From JAAYCI01 sp964550985 (GTDB lineage Bacteria > Bacillota > Clostridia > Oscillospirales > Ruminococcaceae): 18,543 bases of DNA. A model generated the notes under the pieces. The model saw nothing but the letters and a program-made list of their open reading frames with translations. It had not been told where the DNA came from and did no database searches. A program made the translations under genes and the position numbers. The stretch is from positions 1 through 18,543 of the forward strand of contig CAZKBM010000064.1 of the NCBI GenBank assembly GCA_964550985.1, given 5' to 3'. The number at the start of each line of letters is the position of its first letter. The stretch's first letter is position 1. Positions 1-7,482 of this stretch are shown here, piece by piece.

Positions 1-20
1 CCTGCGGTTTTCACCGCAGG
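1..20 (-). terminator. Hairpin, probable terminator of tRNA-Ser
   Basis: A perfect 7-bp stem (CCTGCGG / CCGCAGG) closes a 6-base loop. It lies about 24 bases past the 3' end of the minus-strand tRNA-Ser, which is where its terminator would be. The U-tract needed for minus-strand termination would fall before base 1, outside the window, so this is not proven. On the plus strand the stem is followed by a short T run (27-31), so it could also serve a plus-strand gene ending upstream. Confidence 0.6.
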
Positions 21-43
21 ACATCCTTTTTACCAACTAATTA

Positions 44-135
44 TGGCGGAGAAGGAGGGATTCGAACCCTCGAGACCTTTAAGGGGCCTACACGATTTCC
101 AGTCGTGCGCCTTCGACCAGCTCAGCCACTTCTCC
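44..135 (-). tRNA. tRNA-Ser(GGA)
   Basis: On the minus strand a 92-base cloverleaf can be drawn. The acceptor stem is 7 perfect pairs (GGAGAAG with CTTCTCC), followed by discriminator G and an encoded CCA end (44-46). The T arm is GAGGG-TTCGAAT-CCCTC. The anticodon loop CTGGAAA carries GGA (bases 98-100 of the plus strand), reading UCC/UCU serine codons. A long variable arm lies between the anticodon and T arms, as expected of class II serine tRNAs. The antisense strand gives an open reading frame containing EGFEPS, a common artefact over tRNA genes. Confidence 0.97.
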
Positions 136-156
136 ATAGCGTTACTCGCCTTTTCC

Positions 157-186
157 ATATTAAAGGAAAACAGGGCGGCTTGTCAA
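157..186 (-). promoter_or_regulatory. Sigma-A type promoter of tRNA-Ser
   Basis: The minus strand reads a perfect TTGACA -35 box (181-186), an 18-base spacer and TAATAT (157-162) as -10 box. Predicted initiation near base 150 gives a short 5' leader of about 15 bases before the tRNA. The near-consensus strength fits a stable RNA gene. It lies back to back with the promoter of the plus-strand aminotransferase. Confidence 0.8.
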
Positions 187-197
187 GATAAAAAAAC

Positions 198-226
198 TTG
201 TTTTATGCCAGCATCTATATTATAAT
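198..226 (+). promoter_or_regulatory. Promoter of the aminotransferase gene
   Basis: TTGTTT (198-203), a 17-base spacer and a perfect TATAAT (221-226) face the aminotransferase. Predicted start near 233 leaves an 87-base 5' leader before the ATG at 320. I saw no convincing riboswitch or attenuator fold in the leader. Only 11 bases separate this -35 box from that of the divergent tRNA promoter, so the two may compete for polymerase. Confidence 0.75.
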
Positions 227-319
227 ATTTTAGTGCCTGTGCAGATAAATGTTTTTTGTATGTTGTAAAGTTGGAGGTAGAGGGCTGGCTTTGCAATAAA
301 ATAATGGGGGGAAAGTGCG

Positions 320-1585
320 ATGAGTGACTATAAACAAATGGATAAAGCCGCGCTGCAAAAAGAAAAAGAGAACTTGCAGGCTGAATGGGAACGCTATAAG
401 GCCCTTGGCTTAAAGCTGGATATGTCCCGCGGGAAGCCCGCGGTAAACCAGTTGGACCTCTCCTTGGGGCTTTTTGAGAATAAAGACTACAAAGACAGCA
501 CGGGCGTGGATGCCCGGAACTACGGTAATTTTGAAGGGCTGCCCGAAGCGCGGGAATATTTTGCCGAACTTTTGGGAGTGAAACCGGGCGAGACCATTGT
601 AGGCGGGAACGCCACCTTGCAGATGATGTACCAGATTATTGACCTGGGCTGGAAATTTGGCTTTACAGGCGGCAATGGCCCCTGGAAAGACGAAAAAAAC
701 CTGAAATTTCTTTGCCCGGTGCCGGGGTATGACCGCCACTTCCGCGTTACCGAGGTGTTCGGTTTTGAACTGGTGATGGTGCCCATGACCGAAACCGGCC
801 CCGATATGGAAGTGATGGAGGATCTTGCCAAGGACCCAAGCGTAAAGGGCGTATGGTGTGTGCCAGTTTATTCAAACCCCGACGGCTATGTCTACTCGGC
901 CGAAACGGTGCAGCGCATGGCCAATATGTACACCGGCGCGCCTGATTTTAAAATTATGTGGGATAATGCCTATGGCTTCCACCACCTTACCGATACCGTT
1001 TACTCGGTGCCCAATATTCTGGAGGCCTGCCGCACAGCAGGGCATGAGGACCGCCCTGTCACCTTCTGCTCCACCAGCAAAATCACCTTTGCGGGCTCGG
1101 GTGTTGCGGCGCTGGCGGCCAGTGAATCGGTGGTAAAACAGTATGTCAAGTATATGTCCTCCATGCTCATTGGGCCCGATAAAGTAAACCAGTTACACCA
1201 TGTGCGGTATTTGAAAAAAGAGGGCATGGCCCAGCACATGAAAAGGCATGCCGCCATTCTGCGCCCCAAGTTTGAAAAAGTGGTGGAGATTTTTGAAACC
1301 GAACTTGCCGCCAGTGGCGTGGCCCGCTGGACGAACCCCAAAGGCGGCTATTTCATCAGCCTGTATGTGATGGAAGGCACGGCTACCCGTGTGGTGGATT
1401 TGTGCAAACAGGCCGGGGTGGTTACCACGGCCGCGGGTGCGGCCTATCCCTATGGAATTGACCCGAAGGATGAGCATATCCGGGTGGCGCCCTCTTTCCC
1501 GCCTATGGAAGAACTGGAAACAGCCGCCAAATTGCTAAGTGTTGCGGCCCGCCTGGCCGCCGCCGAAAAACTGCTACAAAATTAG
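320..1585 (+). CDS. Aspartate aminotransferase-like PLP enzyme (fold type I, subgroup Ic)
   Basis: The 421-residue protein resembles the subgroup Ic aspartate aminotransferases (Asp_aminotransf family), cytosolic enzymes that move an amino group between aspartate/glutamate and 2-oxo acids using pyridoxal phosphate. Visible motifs are the N-terminal LDMSRGKP segment, the glycine-rich GGNATLQMM cofactor phosphate region, WDNAYGFHH with Asp215 (pyridine nitrogen) and Tyr218, STSKITFAGSG with Schiff-base Lys254, and HIRVAPSFPP near the C terminus with the substrate carboxylate Arg. Length fits the family. The ATG follows a GGGGGGAA ribosome site. It has its own promoter; the next gene, secDF, lies 115 bases downstream and is functionally unrelated. 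The exact amino donor cannot be read from sequence; annotations as a generic class I/II aminotransferase or MocR-like protein are common for relatives, but there is no DNA-binding domain here. Confidence 0.88.
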   Translation: MSDYKQMDKAALQKEKENLQAEWERYKALGLKLDMSRGKPAVNQLDLSLGLFENKDYKDSTGVDARNYGNFEGLPEAREYFAELLGVKPGETIVGGNATLQMMYQIIDLGWKFGFTGGNGPWKDEKNLKFLCPVPGYDRHFRVTEVFGFELVMVPMTETGPDMEVMEDLAKDPSVKGVWCVPVYSNPDGYVYSAETVQRMANMYTGAPDFKIMWDNAYGFHHLTDTVYSVPNILEACRTAGHEDRPVTFCSTSKITFAGSGVAALAASESVVKQYVKYMSSMLIGPDKVNQLHHVRYLKKEGMAQHMKRHAAILRPKFEKVVEIFETELAASGVARWTNPKGGYFISLYVMEGTATRVVDLCKQAGVVTTAAGAAYPYGIDPKDEHIRVAPSFPPMEELETAAKLLSVAARLAAAEKLLQN

Positions 1586-1700
1586 GTGATACTGCCCCTT
1601 GGGGCTTTGGGGCGCTGGTTGGGCCCTGTAAATGCAGGCAGCCTGTAGGGCAAAAACGGGCCGAACAGGCTTAGCCACAGGTTCATTTTTGGAGGAAGCC

Positions 1701-4145
1701 ATGAAAAGAAAAGGGAAGATATGGTTCTTTATCGTTACCATCTTCATCCTACTGTTTGCCGTAACCACGGTGTTTGGGTACAGCAACCGCTATGGTGACA
1801 CGGTGACGCCCATCGTTAAAGGGGTAGACGAAATTCGTTTTGGTATTGATATCCGCGGTGGGGTGGACGTATCCTTTGTGCCGGCCGACGGAACCGAGGC
1901 GAACGAGACCCAGATGTCGGCGGCGCAGGCTGTTATTGAGCAGCGGCTTGTGGGGCTGGGTATTACAGACTACGAGATTTACAAGGATGTAAACAAAAGC
2001 CGTATCATCCTTCGTTTTCCCTGGAAGGTAGGGGAGACGGAGTTTAACCCCGAGGCCGCCATACAAGAACTTGCCGCAACGGCCCTGCTCACCTTCCGCG
2101 AGGGGAATGAGACCGACCAAACAACAGGTGAGCCCACCGGTACAACAGCAGAAAATGTCATTTTACAGGGCACCGATGTAGTGCAGGCCAAAGCGCAATA
2201 CGGGCGCTTAAGCCAGTATGGAGACCCGGAAAACTACGTGTCGTTAACCCTTTCAAAAGATGGCTCGGCCAAGTTTGCCGAGGCCACCGGCCGCCTGGCA
2301 GAGTCCAATGGTTCCATCTCCATTTGGATGGATAACCAAATGATCAGCGCGCCTTCGGTAAACGAAAAAATAAGCAGTACCGAGGCGGTGATTACCGGTA
2401 ATTTTGACGCCAAAAGCGCCCAGGCGCTGGCCGATAAAATCAACGCGGGCTCGCTGCCGTTTGCCCTGAAGGCCGATAGCTTTTCCACCATTAGCCCCAC
2501 TTTGGGCAGCCAGTCTCTGCGCGCCATGACATTGGCCGGTATTGTGGCGTTTCTGCTGATTGCCTGTTTCATGATTATCACCTACCGCCTGCCGGGAGCA
2601 ACGGCCACCTTGGCCCTATTGGGGCAGATGGCGGGGGCCCTGGCCTGTATCTCCGGCTATTTTTCGGTTTTTAACAGCTTTACCCTTACCCTGCCGGGTA
2701 TTGCGGGTATCATCCTCTCCATAGGCATAGGGGTGGACGCAAACGTCATTACGGCGGAACGCATAAAAGAGGAAATTAGAAGTGGTAAAAAGCTGGATGC
2801 GGCCATACGCTCGGGCTTCAAGCGTGGGCTTGCGCCGGTTATTGACGGCAACGTGACGGTGTTGATTGTGGCGGCCATCCTCATGGGCGCCTTCGGCCCC
2901 TCAGATAACTTCTTTGCCATGATATTGCGGCCCATCTTCTTTGCCTTTGGGCCGGCCACAACGGGCACCATCTACTCGTTTGGCTATACACTCTTCATAG
3001 GCGTTATCTTAAACCTTGTGTTCGGCGTGGTTCTCTCCCGTGTGCTGCTCTACTCCCTCTCTAAATTCAAAGCCCTGCGCAAACCCACTTGGTACGGCGG
3101 GCTGAAAGAGGGGAAAGAAGCACCCGCCCCTCTGAACCTGAATATCATTGGCAGCCGCAAAAAGTTCTTCACCTTCTCGGGGGTGCTGATGGGCATCATT
3201 CTAATTTGTACCGTGGTATTTGGGGTGAAGCTCGACGTTCAATTCAGCGGCGGCGCCATCATCACCTATTCTTTCCAGGGCGAGTTTGAGATGGATACGG
3301 CCCAAAAGCTGGTGGATGAAAGCCTTGGCAGCGGCGCCACACTGCAAACGGGCGATGACCCAACCTCCGGCGGCTATACCCTAACCATCACCATGCCGGG
3401 CAACAAAACGGTGGATGCGGCCGCGCTGGAAAAACTTTCCGCCGGGCTGCAAGAACAACTGCCAGACAATACCTTTGAACAGTTAGAAGTAAACAATGTG
3501 GATGCAGGCATAGGTAATGCCTTCCTGCTGAAATGTGTGGTGGCCGTGCTGGCCGCGGCCTTGCTCATCCTGGTGTACATCGGCATTCGCTTCCGTAATA
3601 TAGGCGGCTGGATGGGCGGCTTTACGGCCATTGTGGGCCTTCTGCACGATCTGGTCATCATCTACGGCATCTTTGTGGTTTTGCGCATTCCCTTAAACGG
3701 CAACTTTATTGCGGCGCTGCTTACCATTTTGGGCTACTCCATCAACGACACCGTCGTCATCTATGACCGTGTGCGGGAAAATAGGGGCCTTTATGGGAAA
3801 AAGATGTCCTTTTCACAGCTTATGAACCTCAGCATCAACCAAAGCCTGACCCGCTCTTTAAATACAACCATCACTACGGTGGCGGCGCTGGGCTGTGTGT
3901 GCATCTTTGCGCTGGTATATAACCTAAACAGTATCTTTACCTTTGCCTTCCCCATGATGATTGGTATGGTTTCGGGCGCGTACTCCACCATCTGTATCTC
4001 TGGCCCGCTGTGGATTAGCCTAAATAACCGCCGGGATAAAAAGGGTGGAAAAGCCCAAAAAGAGGGCAAAAAAGAAGAAGCTGAAAAAAAGACCAAAAAG
4101 GAAACTGCGATAGAGGCGGGCGTTTTGGAGCCGGAAACCCCTTGA
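1701..4145 (+). CDS. secDF: Fused protein translocase subunit SecDF
   Basis: The 814-residue inner-membrane protein joins SecD and SecF in one chain, as in Bacillus. It uses the proton motive force to assist SecYEG-mediated protein export on the outer face of the membrane. The SecD half has an N-terminal helix (about 5-26), a DIRGGVDVSF motif, the VIEQRL...RIILRFP repeat of the P1 domain, and a transmembrane block with GVDANVITAERIKEE, whose Asp346 matches the proton-path Asp. The SecF half has VQFSGGA and TILGYSINDTVVIYDRVREN (Asp683 in the conserved NDT), followed by LNTTITT. Around 12 helices are expected. The tail of about 40 residues is rich in Lys and Glu. I chose ATG 1701 because GGAGG (1691-1695) lies just upstream; a longer in-frame ATG at 1632 lacks such a site. 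No yajC is adjacent. It ends before a strong terminator. Confidence 0.95.
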   Translation: MKRKGKIWFFIVTIFILLFAVTTVFGYSNRYGDTVTPIVKGVDEIRFGIDIRGGVDVSFVPADGTEANETQMSAAQAVIEQRLVGLGITDYEIYKDVNKSRIILRFPWKVGETEFNPEAAIQELAATALLTFREGNETDQTTGEPTGTTAENVILQGTDVVQAKAQYGRLSQYGDPENYVSLTLSKDGSAKFAEATGRLAESNGSISIWMDNQMISAPSVNEKISSTEAVITGNFDAKSAQALADKINAGSLPFALKADSFSTISPTLGSQSLRAMTLAGIVAFLLIACFMIITYRLPGATATLALLGQMAGALACISGYFSVFNSFTLTLPGIAGIILSIGIGVDANVITAERIKEEIRSGKKLDAAIRSGFKRGLAPVIDGNVTVLIVAAILMGAFGPSDNFFAMILRPIFFAFGPATTGTIYSFGYTLFIGVILNLVFGVVLSRVLLYSLSKFKALRKPTWYGGLKEGKEAPAPLNLNIIGSRKKFFTFSGVLMGIILICTVVFGVKLDVQFSGGAIITYSFQGEFEMDTAQKLVDESLGSGATLQTGDDPTSGGYTLTITMPGNKTVDAAALEKLSAGLQEQLPDNTFEQLEVNNVDAGIGNAFLLKCVVAVLAAALLILVYIGIRFRNIGGWMGGFTAIVGLLHDLVIIYGIFVVLRIPLNGNFIAALLTILGYSINDTVVIYDRVRENRGLYGKKMSFSQLMNLSINQSLTRSLNTTITTVAALGCVCIFALVYNLNSIFTFAFPMMIGMVSGAYSTICISGPLWISLNNRRDKKGGKAQKEGKKEEAEKKTKKETAIEAGVLEPETP

Positions 4146-4178
4146 ATGGATTGCTTGTGAGAGAGACCATGAATTAAG

Positions 4179-4221
4179 AAAGCCGCCTGTACAGCATGTT
4201 CACGCTGTACAGGCGGCTTTT
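4179..4221. terminator. Strong bidirectional terminator between secDF and the HD-GYP gene
   Basis: A perfect 14-bp GC-rich stem (4182-4195 with 4204-4217), extended by three A-T pairs, encloses an 8-base loop (ATGTTCAC). It has T runs on both strands: TTTT after the stem on plus, TTTC on minus. It lies between two convergent genes, 33 bases after the secDF stop and about 10 bases after the minus-strand stop, so it should end both transcripts. Confidence 0.92.
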
Positions 4222-4229
4222 GGTTAGAG

Positions 4230-5150
4230 TTATTCGTCGTATCCAGGGGCAAAAAGGTTTTGGGTGGCATCGTTTATCTCGTCCTCGGGAATGGAAAGAA
4301 ATACCTCCACCAGTTCTTTATCCAGCTGTGTGCCAGCCACCCGTCCAAGCTCCGCCGTAGCTTCGGCAAAACTTTTTTTGGGGCGGTAAACACGGTCAGA
4401 ATAAAGGGCGCTAAAGGTGTCAACAATGGCAATCATGCGGCTTTCTAGCGGAATATCTTGCGGCGCTATGCCGTAGTATCCCTTTTGGTCCATCCGCTCG
4501 TGGTGGGCCAGGATAATTCCGCCCAACTGTGAAAAACTGGTCTCCTGTAAAATCTGCTGGCCCATGCGTGGATGTTCGCGAATGACTGCCATTTCTTCCT
4601 CGGTGAGGTGAGAGGGCTTATTCAAAATCTGGTCGGAAATTCCTATTTTCCCAATATCGTGCAAAATGGCGGCGTCTTTTAGTGTTATGGGGCTGATGCG
4701 CGCCTGTAAATGCACTGGTAGGTATTTGTAAAACAACATAGCTAAATTGGCAACATGTACTGAGTGCCCGCTTGTATACGGGTCCTTTGCCTCCATGGCG
4801 TTCACCAAACTCAGTACAATTTCATTGGTTTTGGTGGAAATAGTACGCGACATCTGTGCCTGTACCGTGATGACGATATACACAAAAATGGCCCCAAAAA
4901 AGAAAATGGCGGCAATCAATAAATCAGACTGCTGAAATTGGCTGGTATTGAGGTATAAAACCCCCATAATGATATACCCGGCCAAGAAGAAAAACATTAA
5001 ACCCATGCACAGCAAATACGTCCAGCGGGAAAACACCTTGCCGGAATAGATTAAACTTTTTACACGCACAAGGGCGCGGTAATACTGCACTATGCTTACC
5101 AGCATGATACAAGCGCCAAGAAAGATGGCAAAAATAGCTATGATTTGCAC
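4230..5150 (-). CDS. Membrane-anchored HD-GYP-like phosphohydrolase
   Basis: The 306-residue protein has three predicted membrane helices (about 1-23, 43-67, 75-98) and a C-terminal HD domain (about 103-290) of the HD-GYP group, whose members hydrolyse cyclic di-GMP in the cytosol. Visible are HDIGK (His164, Asp165) and a second metal-ligand pair His216-His217-Glu218. The signature is altered: HHERMDQKGYYG instead of HHExxDGxGYPxG, and IVDTFSALYSDRVYRP where DxxDAL is usual. Activity on cyclic di-GMP is therefore likely but not certain. I chose GTG 5150 because GGGGAGG lies 5 bases upstream and translation then begins directly at the first helix; a longer in-frame TTG at 5177 has a poorer site. 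No GGDEF domain or other cyclic di-GMP gene is nearby. It appears monocistronic, with an extended -10 promoter upstream and a strong terminator downstream. Confidence 0.85.
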   Translation of the reverse strand: MQIIAIFAIFLGACIMLVSIVQYYRALVRVKSLIYSGKVFSRWTYLLCMGLMFFFLAGYIIMGVLYLNTSQFQQSDLLIAAIFFFGAIFVYIVITVQAQMSRTISTKTNEIVLSLVNAMEAKDPYTSGHSVHVANLAMLFYKYLPVHLQARISPITLKDAAILHDIGKIGISDQILNKPSHLTEEEMAVIREHPRMGQQILQETSFSQLGGIILAHHERMDQKGYYGIAPQDIPLESRMIAIVDTFSALYSDRVYRPKKSFAEATAELGRVAGTQLDKELVEVFLSIPEDEINDATQNLFAPGYDE

Positions 5151-5225
5151 ACAGGCCTCCCCAAGGGCGTGGGCCAAGGGCCCCGCCTGGTATAAAAAAA
5201 TGACATTTTTCAGGTTTTCTCATTT

Positions 5226-5234
5226 ATTATAGCA
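5226..5234 (-). promoter_or_regulatory. Extended -10 promoter of the HD-GYP gene
   Basis: On the minus strand TGC followed by a perfect TATAAT forms an extended -10 element. No good -35 box is seen 17 bases upstream, which is typical of extended -10 promoters. Predicted start near 5219 gives a leader of about 70 bases before GTG 5150. The preceding LysR gene has only a weak terminator-like fold, so some readthrough is possible. Confidence 0.6.
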
Positions 5235-5295
5235 CAATTTCGTGAAAAGACAGCGTGTAAAAAGTGTGGCAAATGAAAAAATATTATAGGCCTTG

Positions 5296-6183
5296 CTACA
5301 GGCTGGATGATACGGTGCCAAAACGGCATCCTGTGTAAAAATGGGTGATGTTTTCTTTTTCTACACTGTTTTTTAAATACACGTAGTGTAGGGGATGTGC
5401 TACGCGGAAGTTTTGCACCTCCAGTTGTACCAGCCGCTTTTGCGCCACTTCTTTGGCCGCTACGGCCTCATACATAAAAGAAAGGGCCGAAGATTCTTCC
5501 AAAAGCTGTTTGATGAGTAAAAAGCTGCCCACCTCCCATAGCTTTGCAAAGGAATCTACAGTGTCGTTTTGCTGCGCAAGGAAGCTTTCCAGTATGGCGC
5601 GTGTGCCAGAGCCCGGTTCCCGCAAAATAAGGGGATAGGGGTGAAGCGCAGCCAGAGTGACACGCCGCCCTGCCAAGGGGTGATTTGCGGCGGCTATGGG
5701 CACAAACCGGGCATTTTCAAATACCTCCGCCTCAAAAAGGCTGCGGTCAAAAATGCCTTCTATAAAAGCCGCGTCCAGTTCACACTGCAACAGTAAATTA
5801 AGCAGCGCGCCCGTATTTGCCACCTTAACCTGCAAGGTGCTGTTTTGCCTGCCGGCATGTCCCGCAAGCAGGCTGGGCAGGTAGTAATCGGCAATGGAGA
5901 GGGTGCTGCCCAAGCGCAGTGGCTTATGGTTGCTTTGCAGTTGGCGTATCAGCTGCGCCTCGTTGGATTGCTGCATGCGAGCATAGTGCAAAAAGCGTTT
6001 GCCATTTTGCGTAAGCCGAATGGCCCGTCCCTCCATGGTGAAAAACTGGCAACCATAATTTTCCTCCAGCTTTTGTATGTGCTGGCTCACTGCGGGCTGG
6101 GTGAGGTGTAAAGCCCCCGCTGCGGCTGTATAACTGCCCAGTTCCACCACTTTTAAAAAGGTGTTTAGCTTTGGGTCAAGCAT
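5296..6183 (-). CDS. LysR-family regulator, divergent from the YeiH-like transporter
   Basis: The 295-residue cytosolic DNA-binding protein has a typical LysR winged helix-turn-helix at residues 1-60, with FLKVVELGSYTAAAGAL and TQPAVSQHIQKLEE as turn and recognition helix, followed by a periplasmic-binding-protein-like effector domain (about 88-290). ATG 6183 has a GGAGG site 10 bases upstream. The gene is divergent from a YeiH-family transporter, the same arrangement as enterobacterial yeiE/yeiH, where YeiE responds to sulfite. By analogy it probably controls the transporter, and itself, from the shared 134-base region. The effector is not readable from sequence; CysL and CbbR-type regulators are alternatives in the same subfamily range. 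Confidence 0.9.
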   Translation of the reverse strand: MLDPKLNTFLKVVELGSYTAAAGALHLTQPAVSQHIQKLEENYGCQFFTMEGRAIRLTQNGKRFLHYARMQQSNEAQLIRQLQSNHKPLRLGSTLSIADYYLPSLLAGHAGRQNSTLQVKVANTGALLNLLLQCELDAAFIEGIFDRSLFEAEVFENARFVPIAAANHPLAGRRVTLAALHPYPLILREPGSGTRAILESFLAQQNDTVDSFAKLWEVGSFLLIKQLLEESSALSFMYEAVAAKEVAQKRLVQLEVQNFRVAHPLHYVYLKNSVEKENITHFYTGCRFGTVSSSL

Positions 6184-6219
6184 GGCCGGCGCCTCCTACT
6201 GATTGAATCTACAGCTTAT

Positions 6220-6228
6220 AGTATAACA
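6220..6228 (-). promoter_or_regulatory. Extended -10 promoter of the LysR gene
   Basis: The minus strand reads TG-T-TATACT, an extended -10 element with no clear -35 box. Predicted start near 6213 gives a leader of about 30 bases before ATG 6183. Two palindromes lie just upstream of it, so autoregulation by LysR binding is plausible. Confidence 0.55.
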
Positions 6229-6239
6229 ATTATTTATGA

Positions 6240-6267
6240 ATAATAAAATATTATAATTTGTAATTAT
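6240..6267. promoter_or_regulatory. Paired palindromes, probable LysR operator
   Basis: Two perfect 15-base dyads with 6-base arms lie almost end to end: ATAATA-AAA-TATTAT (6240-6254) and ATAATT-TGT-AATTAT (6253-6267). Both satisfy the LysR T-N11-A rule. The second covers the -35 box of the transporter promoter and the first lies just upstream (centred near -46), a layout compatible with LysR regulation. A wider GAATAAT...ATTATTC dyad (6238-6269) spans both. The region is very AT-rich, so some symmetry could be chance. Confidence 0.55.
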
Positions 6268-6286
6268 TCAATGGCTGCGGTATAGT
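6258..6286 (+). promoter_or_regulatory. Promoter of the YeiH-like transporter gene
   Basis: TTGTAA (6258-6263), a 17-base spacer and TATAGT (6281-6286) form a good sigma-A promoter. Predicted start is near 6293, about 25 bases before the TTG start codon. The -35 box lies inside a LysR-type palindrome. Confidence 0.72.
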
Positions 6287-6317
6287 AAGGGTAGTAAAGG
6301 TGTGAGGGGGAGACAGC

Positions 6318-7349
6318 TTGAAAGCTGCAATTCGTATTCTGCCAGGCTTTGGCCTGGCCTTGGTTTTGGCGGTGGTAGCCCGGTTTTTAGAGGGTTTGAT
6401 GCCTATCCCTTTAATCGGCGGTTCGGTTATCGCCTTATTTTTGGGAATGCTGGTACATCAGTTTTGGGCCCCAAACGATATTACCCGGCCGGGCATTGGT
6501 TTTACTTCCAAAAAGATATTAAAATTTGCCATTATTCTTTTGGGGGGCTCGCTTAGCATTGGCACCATTTTGCAGGTTGGGCGCCTCTCGCTGGTGGTTA
6601 TGGTATTTACCCTGTTAACCTGTTTTGGGGTGGGGCATTTTGTGGGCCGCGCCCTGGGGCTGGATTGGAAGCTTTCCAACATGATTTCCGCCGGTACGGG
6701 TATTTGCGGTGGCTCGGCCATTGCGGCCATGGCCCCGGTGATTGATGCCGAGGATAAAGACATTGCCTATGCCATGAGCGCCACCTTTTTGTTCGATATG
6801 GCCATGATTGTGCTTTTCCCCATTATGGGCCGTGCCCTGGGGCTTAGCGACATGGCCTATGGACTTTGGGCGGGCACCGCTGTAAACGATACCTCCAGCG
6901 TGGTGGCGGCAGGCTACGCCTTTTCCGAGGCGGCGGGCGATTTTGCCACCATGGTAAAACTTACCCGCACCCTTTCCATTATTCCCACGGTGCTGGTTTT
7001 TGCCTGGATCAACATCCGCCAAAAACGTAAGGCCGCCCTGGTTAGCGGCAAAAGTGGAGATAGCATTAAGGCCAATGTGAAGTTTTCCAAAATATTCCCT
7101 TGGTTTATTGTGTTTTTTGTGTTGCTGGCCATCATAAACAGCGTGGGCTTTATCCCTGTGGCTGTATCGGGCGGCATGAAAGAACTGAGCAAATTTTTGA
7201 TGGTGGCGGCGCTTGCCGCCATAGGCTTAAACACCAATTTTGGCGAACTAAAAAAATCCGGTATCCGCCCCATGGTTCATGGGCTGATTATTTCGGCCTT
7301 GGTGGTGGTGGTTGCCATAGGCGTGGAATATTTTATGGGGATTGTGTAG
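6318..7349 (+). CDS. yeiH: YeiH-family putative sulfate/sulfite exporter
   Basis: The 343-residue protein is a polytopic membrane protein of the UPF0324 / YeiH family, commonly annotated as putative sulfate exporter. Around ten hydrophobic segments are visible. Family hallmarks are FAIILLGGSLSIGTI, the mid-protein GTGICGGSAIAAMAPVI loop and WAGTAVNDTSSVVAAG, followed by the C-terminal AALAAIGLNTNF segment. The TTG start is supported by a GGGGGA ribosome site 6 bases upstream; no ATG lies nearby in frame at the N terminus. Divergence from a LysR gene repeats the yeiE/yeiH pairing. The real substrate is unproven: sulfate or sulfite export is inferred from family annotation and from sulfite sensing by YeiE in enterobacteria. 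No sulfur-assimilation or sulfonate-degradation genes are present in the window to confirm it. Confidence 0.87.
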   Translation: MKAAIRILPGFGLALVLAVVARFLEGLMPIPLIGGSVIALFLGMLVHQFWAPNDITRPGIGFTSKKILKFAIILLGGSLSIGTILQVGRLSLVVMVFTLLTCFGVGHFVGRALGLDWKLSNMISAGTGICGGSAIAAMAPVIDAEDKDIAYAMSATFLFDMAMIVLFPIMGRALGLSDMAYGLWAGTAVNDTSSVVAAGYAFSEAAGDFATMVKLTRTLSIIPTVLVFAWINIRQKRKAALVSGKSGDSIKANVKFSKIFPWFIVFFVLLAIINSVGFIPVAVSGGMKELSKFLMVAALAAIGLNTNFGELKKSGIRPMVHGLIISALVVVVAIGVEYFMGIV

Positions 7350-7368
7350 CGGCTTTATACAAAACAGG

Positions 7369-7416
7369 AAAAACACGGCGGCCCTTTTGCTTTTTACAGG
7401 GTTGCCGTGTTTTTTA
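7369..7416. terminator. Terminator between the YeiH-like and RgpF-like genes
   Basis: ACACGGC (7373-7379) pairs with GCCGTGT (7404-7410), with further A-T pairs outside and an inner CCCT/AGGG pairing. A T run follows on plus (7410-7415) and also on minus because the stem begins with a run of A. It sits between convergent genes and likely stops both. Confidence 0.85.
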
Positions 7417-7482
7417 CTTTGTAAAAAATGGCGTGAAAATAAAGCCATAAAATTTGGGTTGGCTATAGCAAAAAATACTGCT

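Noticed and set aside
43..225. Plus-strand open frame of 60 codons containing EGFEPS
   Set aside because: It is the antisense of the tRNA-Ser gene; such frames are a well-known artefact.
249..299. A 16-codon frame in the aminotransferase leader that might be a leader peptide
   Set aside because: No ribosome site precedes it and no attenuator stem or regulatory codon run is visible.
1594..1605. GCCCC-TT-GGGGC palindrome after the aminotransferase stop, considered as a terminator
   Set aside because: A two-base loop is too tight and no T run follows; an alternative fold with the next GGGGC is also weak. Readthrough into secDF remains possible.
1632..1700. N-terminal extension of SecDF from ATG 1632
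   Set aside because: No ribosome site there, atypical extra residues, and GGAGG immediately before ATG 1701 fixes the start.
5151..5177. TTG start for the HD-GYP gene
   Set aside because: The GTG at 5150 has a much better ribosome site, which lies inside this extension, and starts directly at a membrane helix.
5760..6111. Plus-strand frames opposite the LysR gene
   Set aside because: They are shadows with no family resemblance or ribosome sites; the LysR frame is clear.
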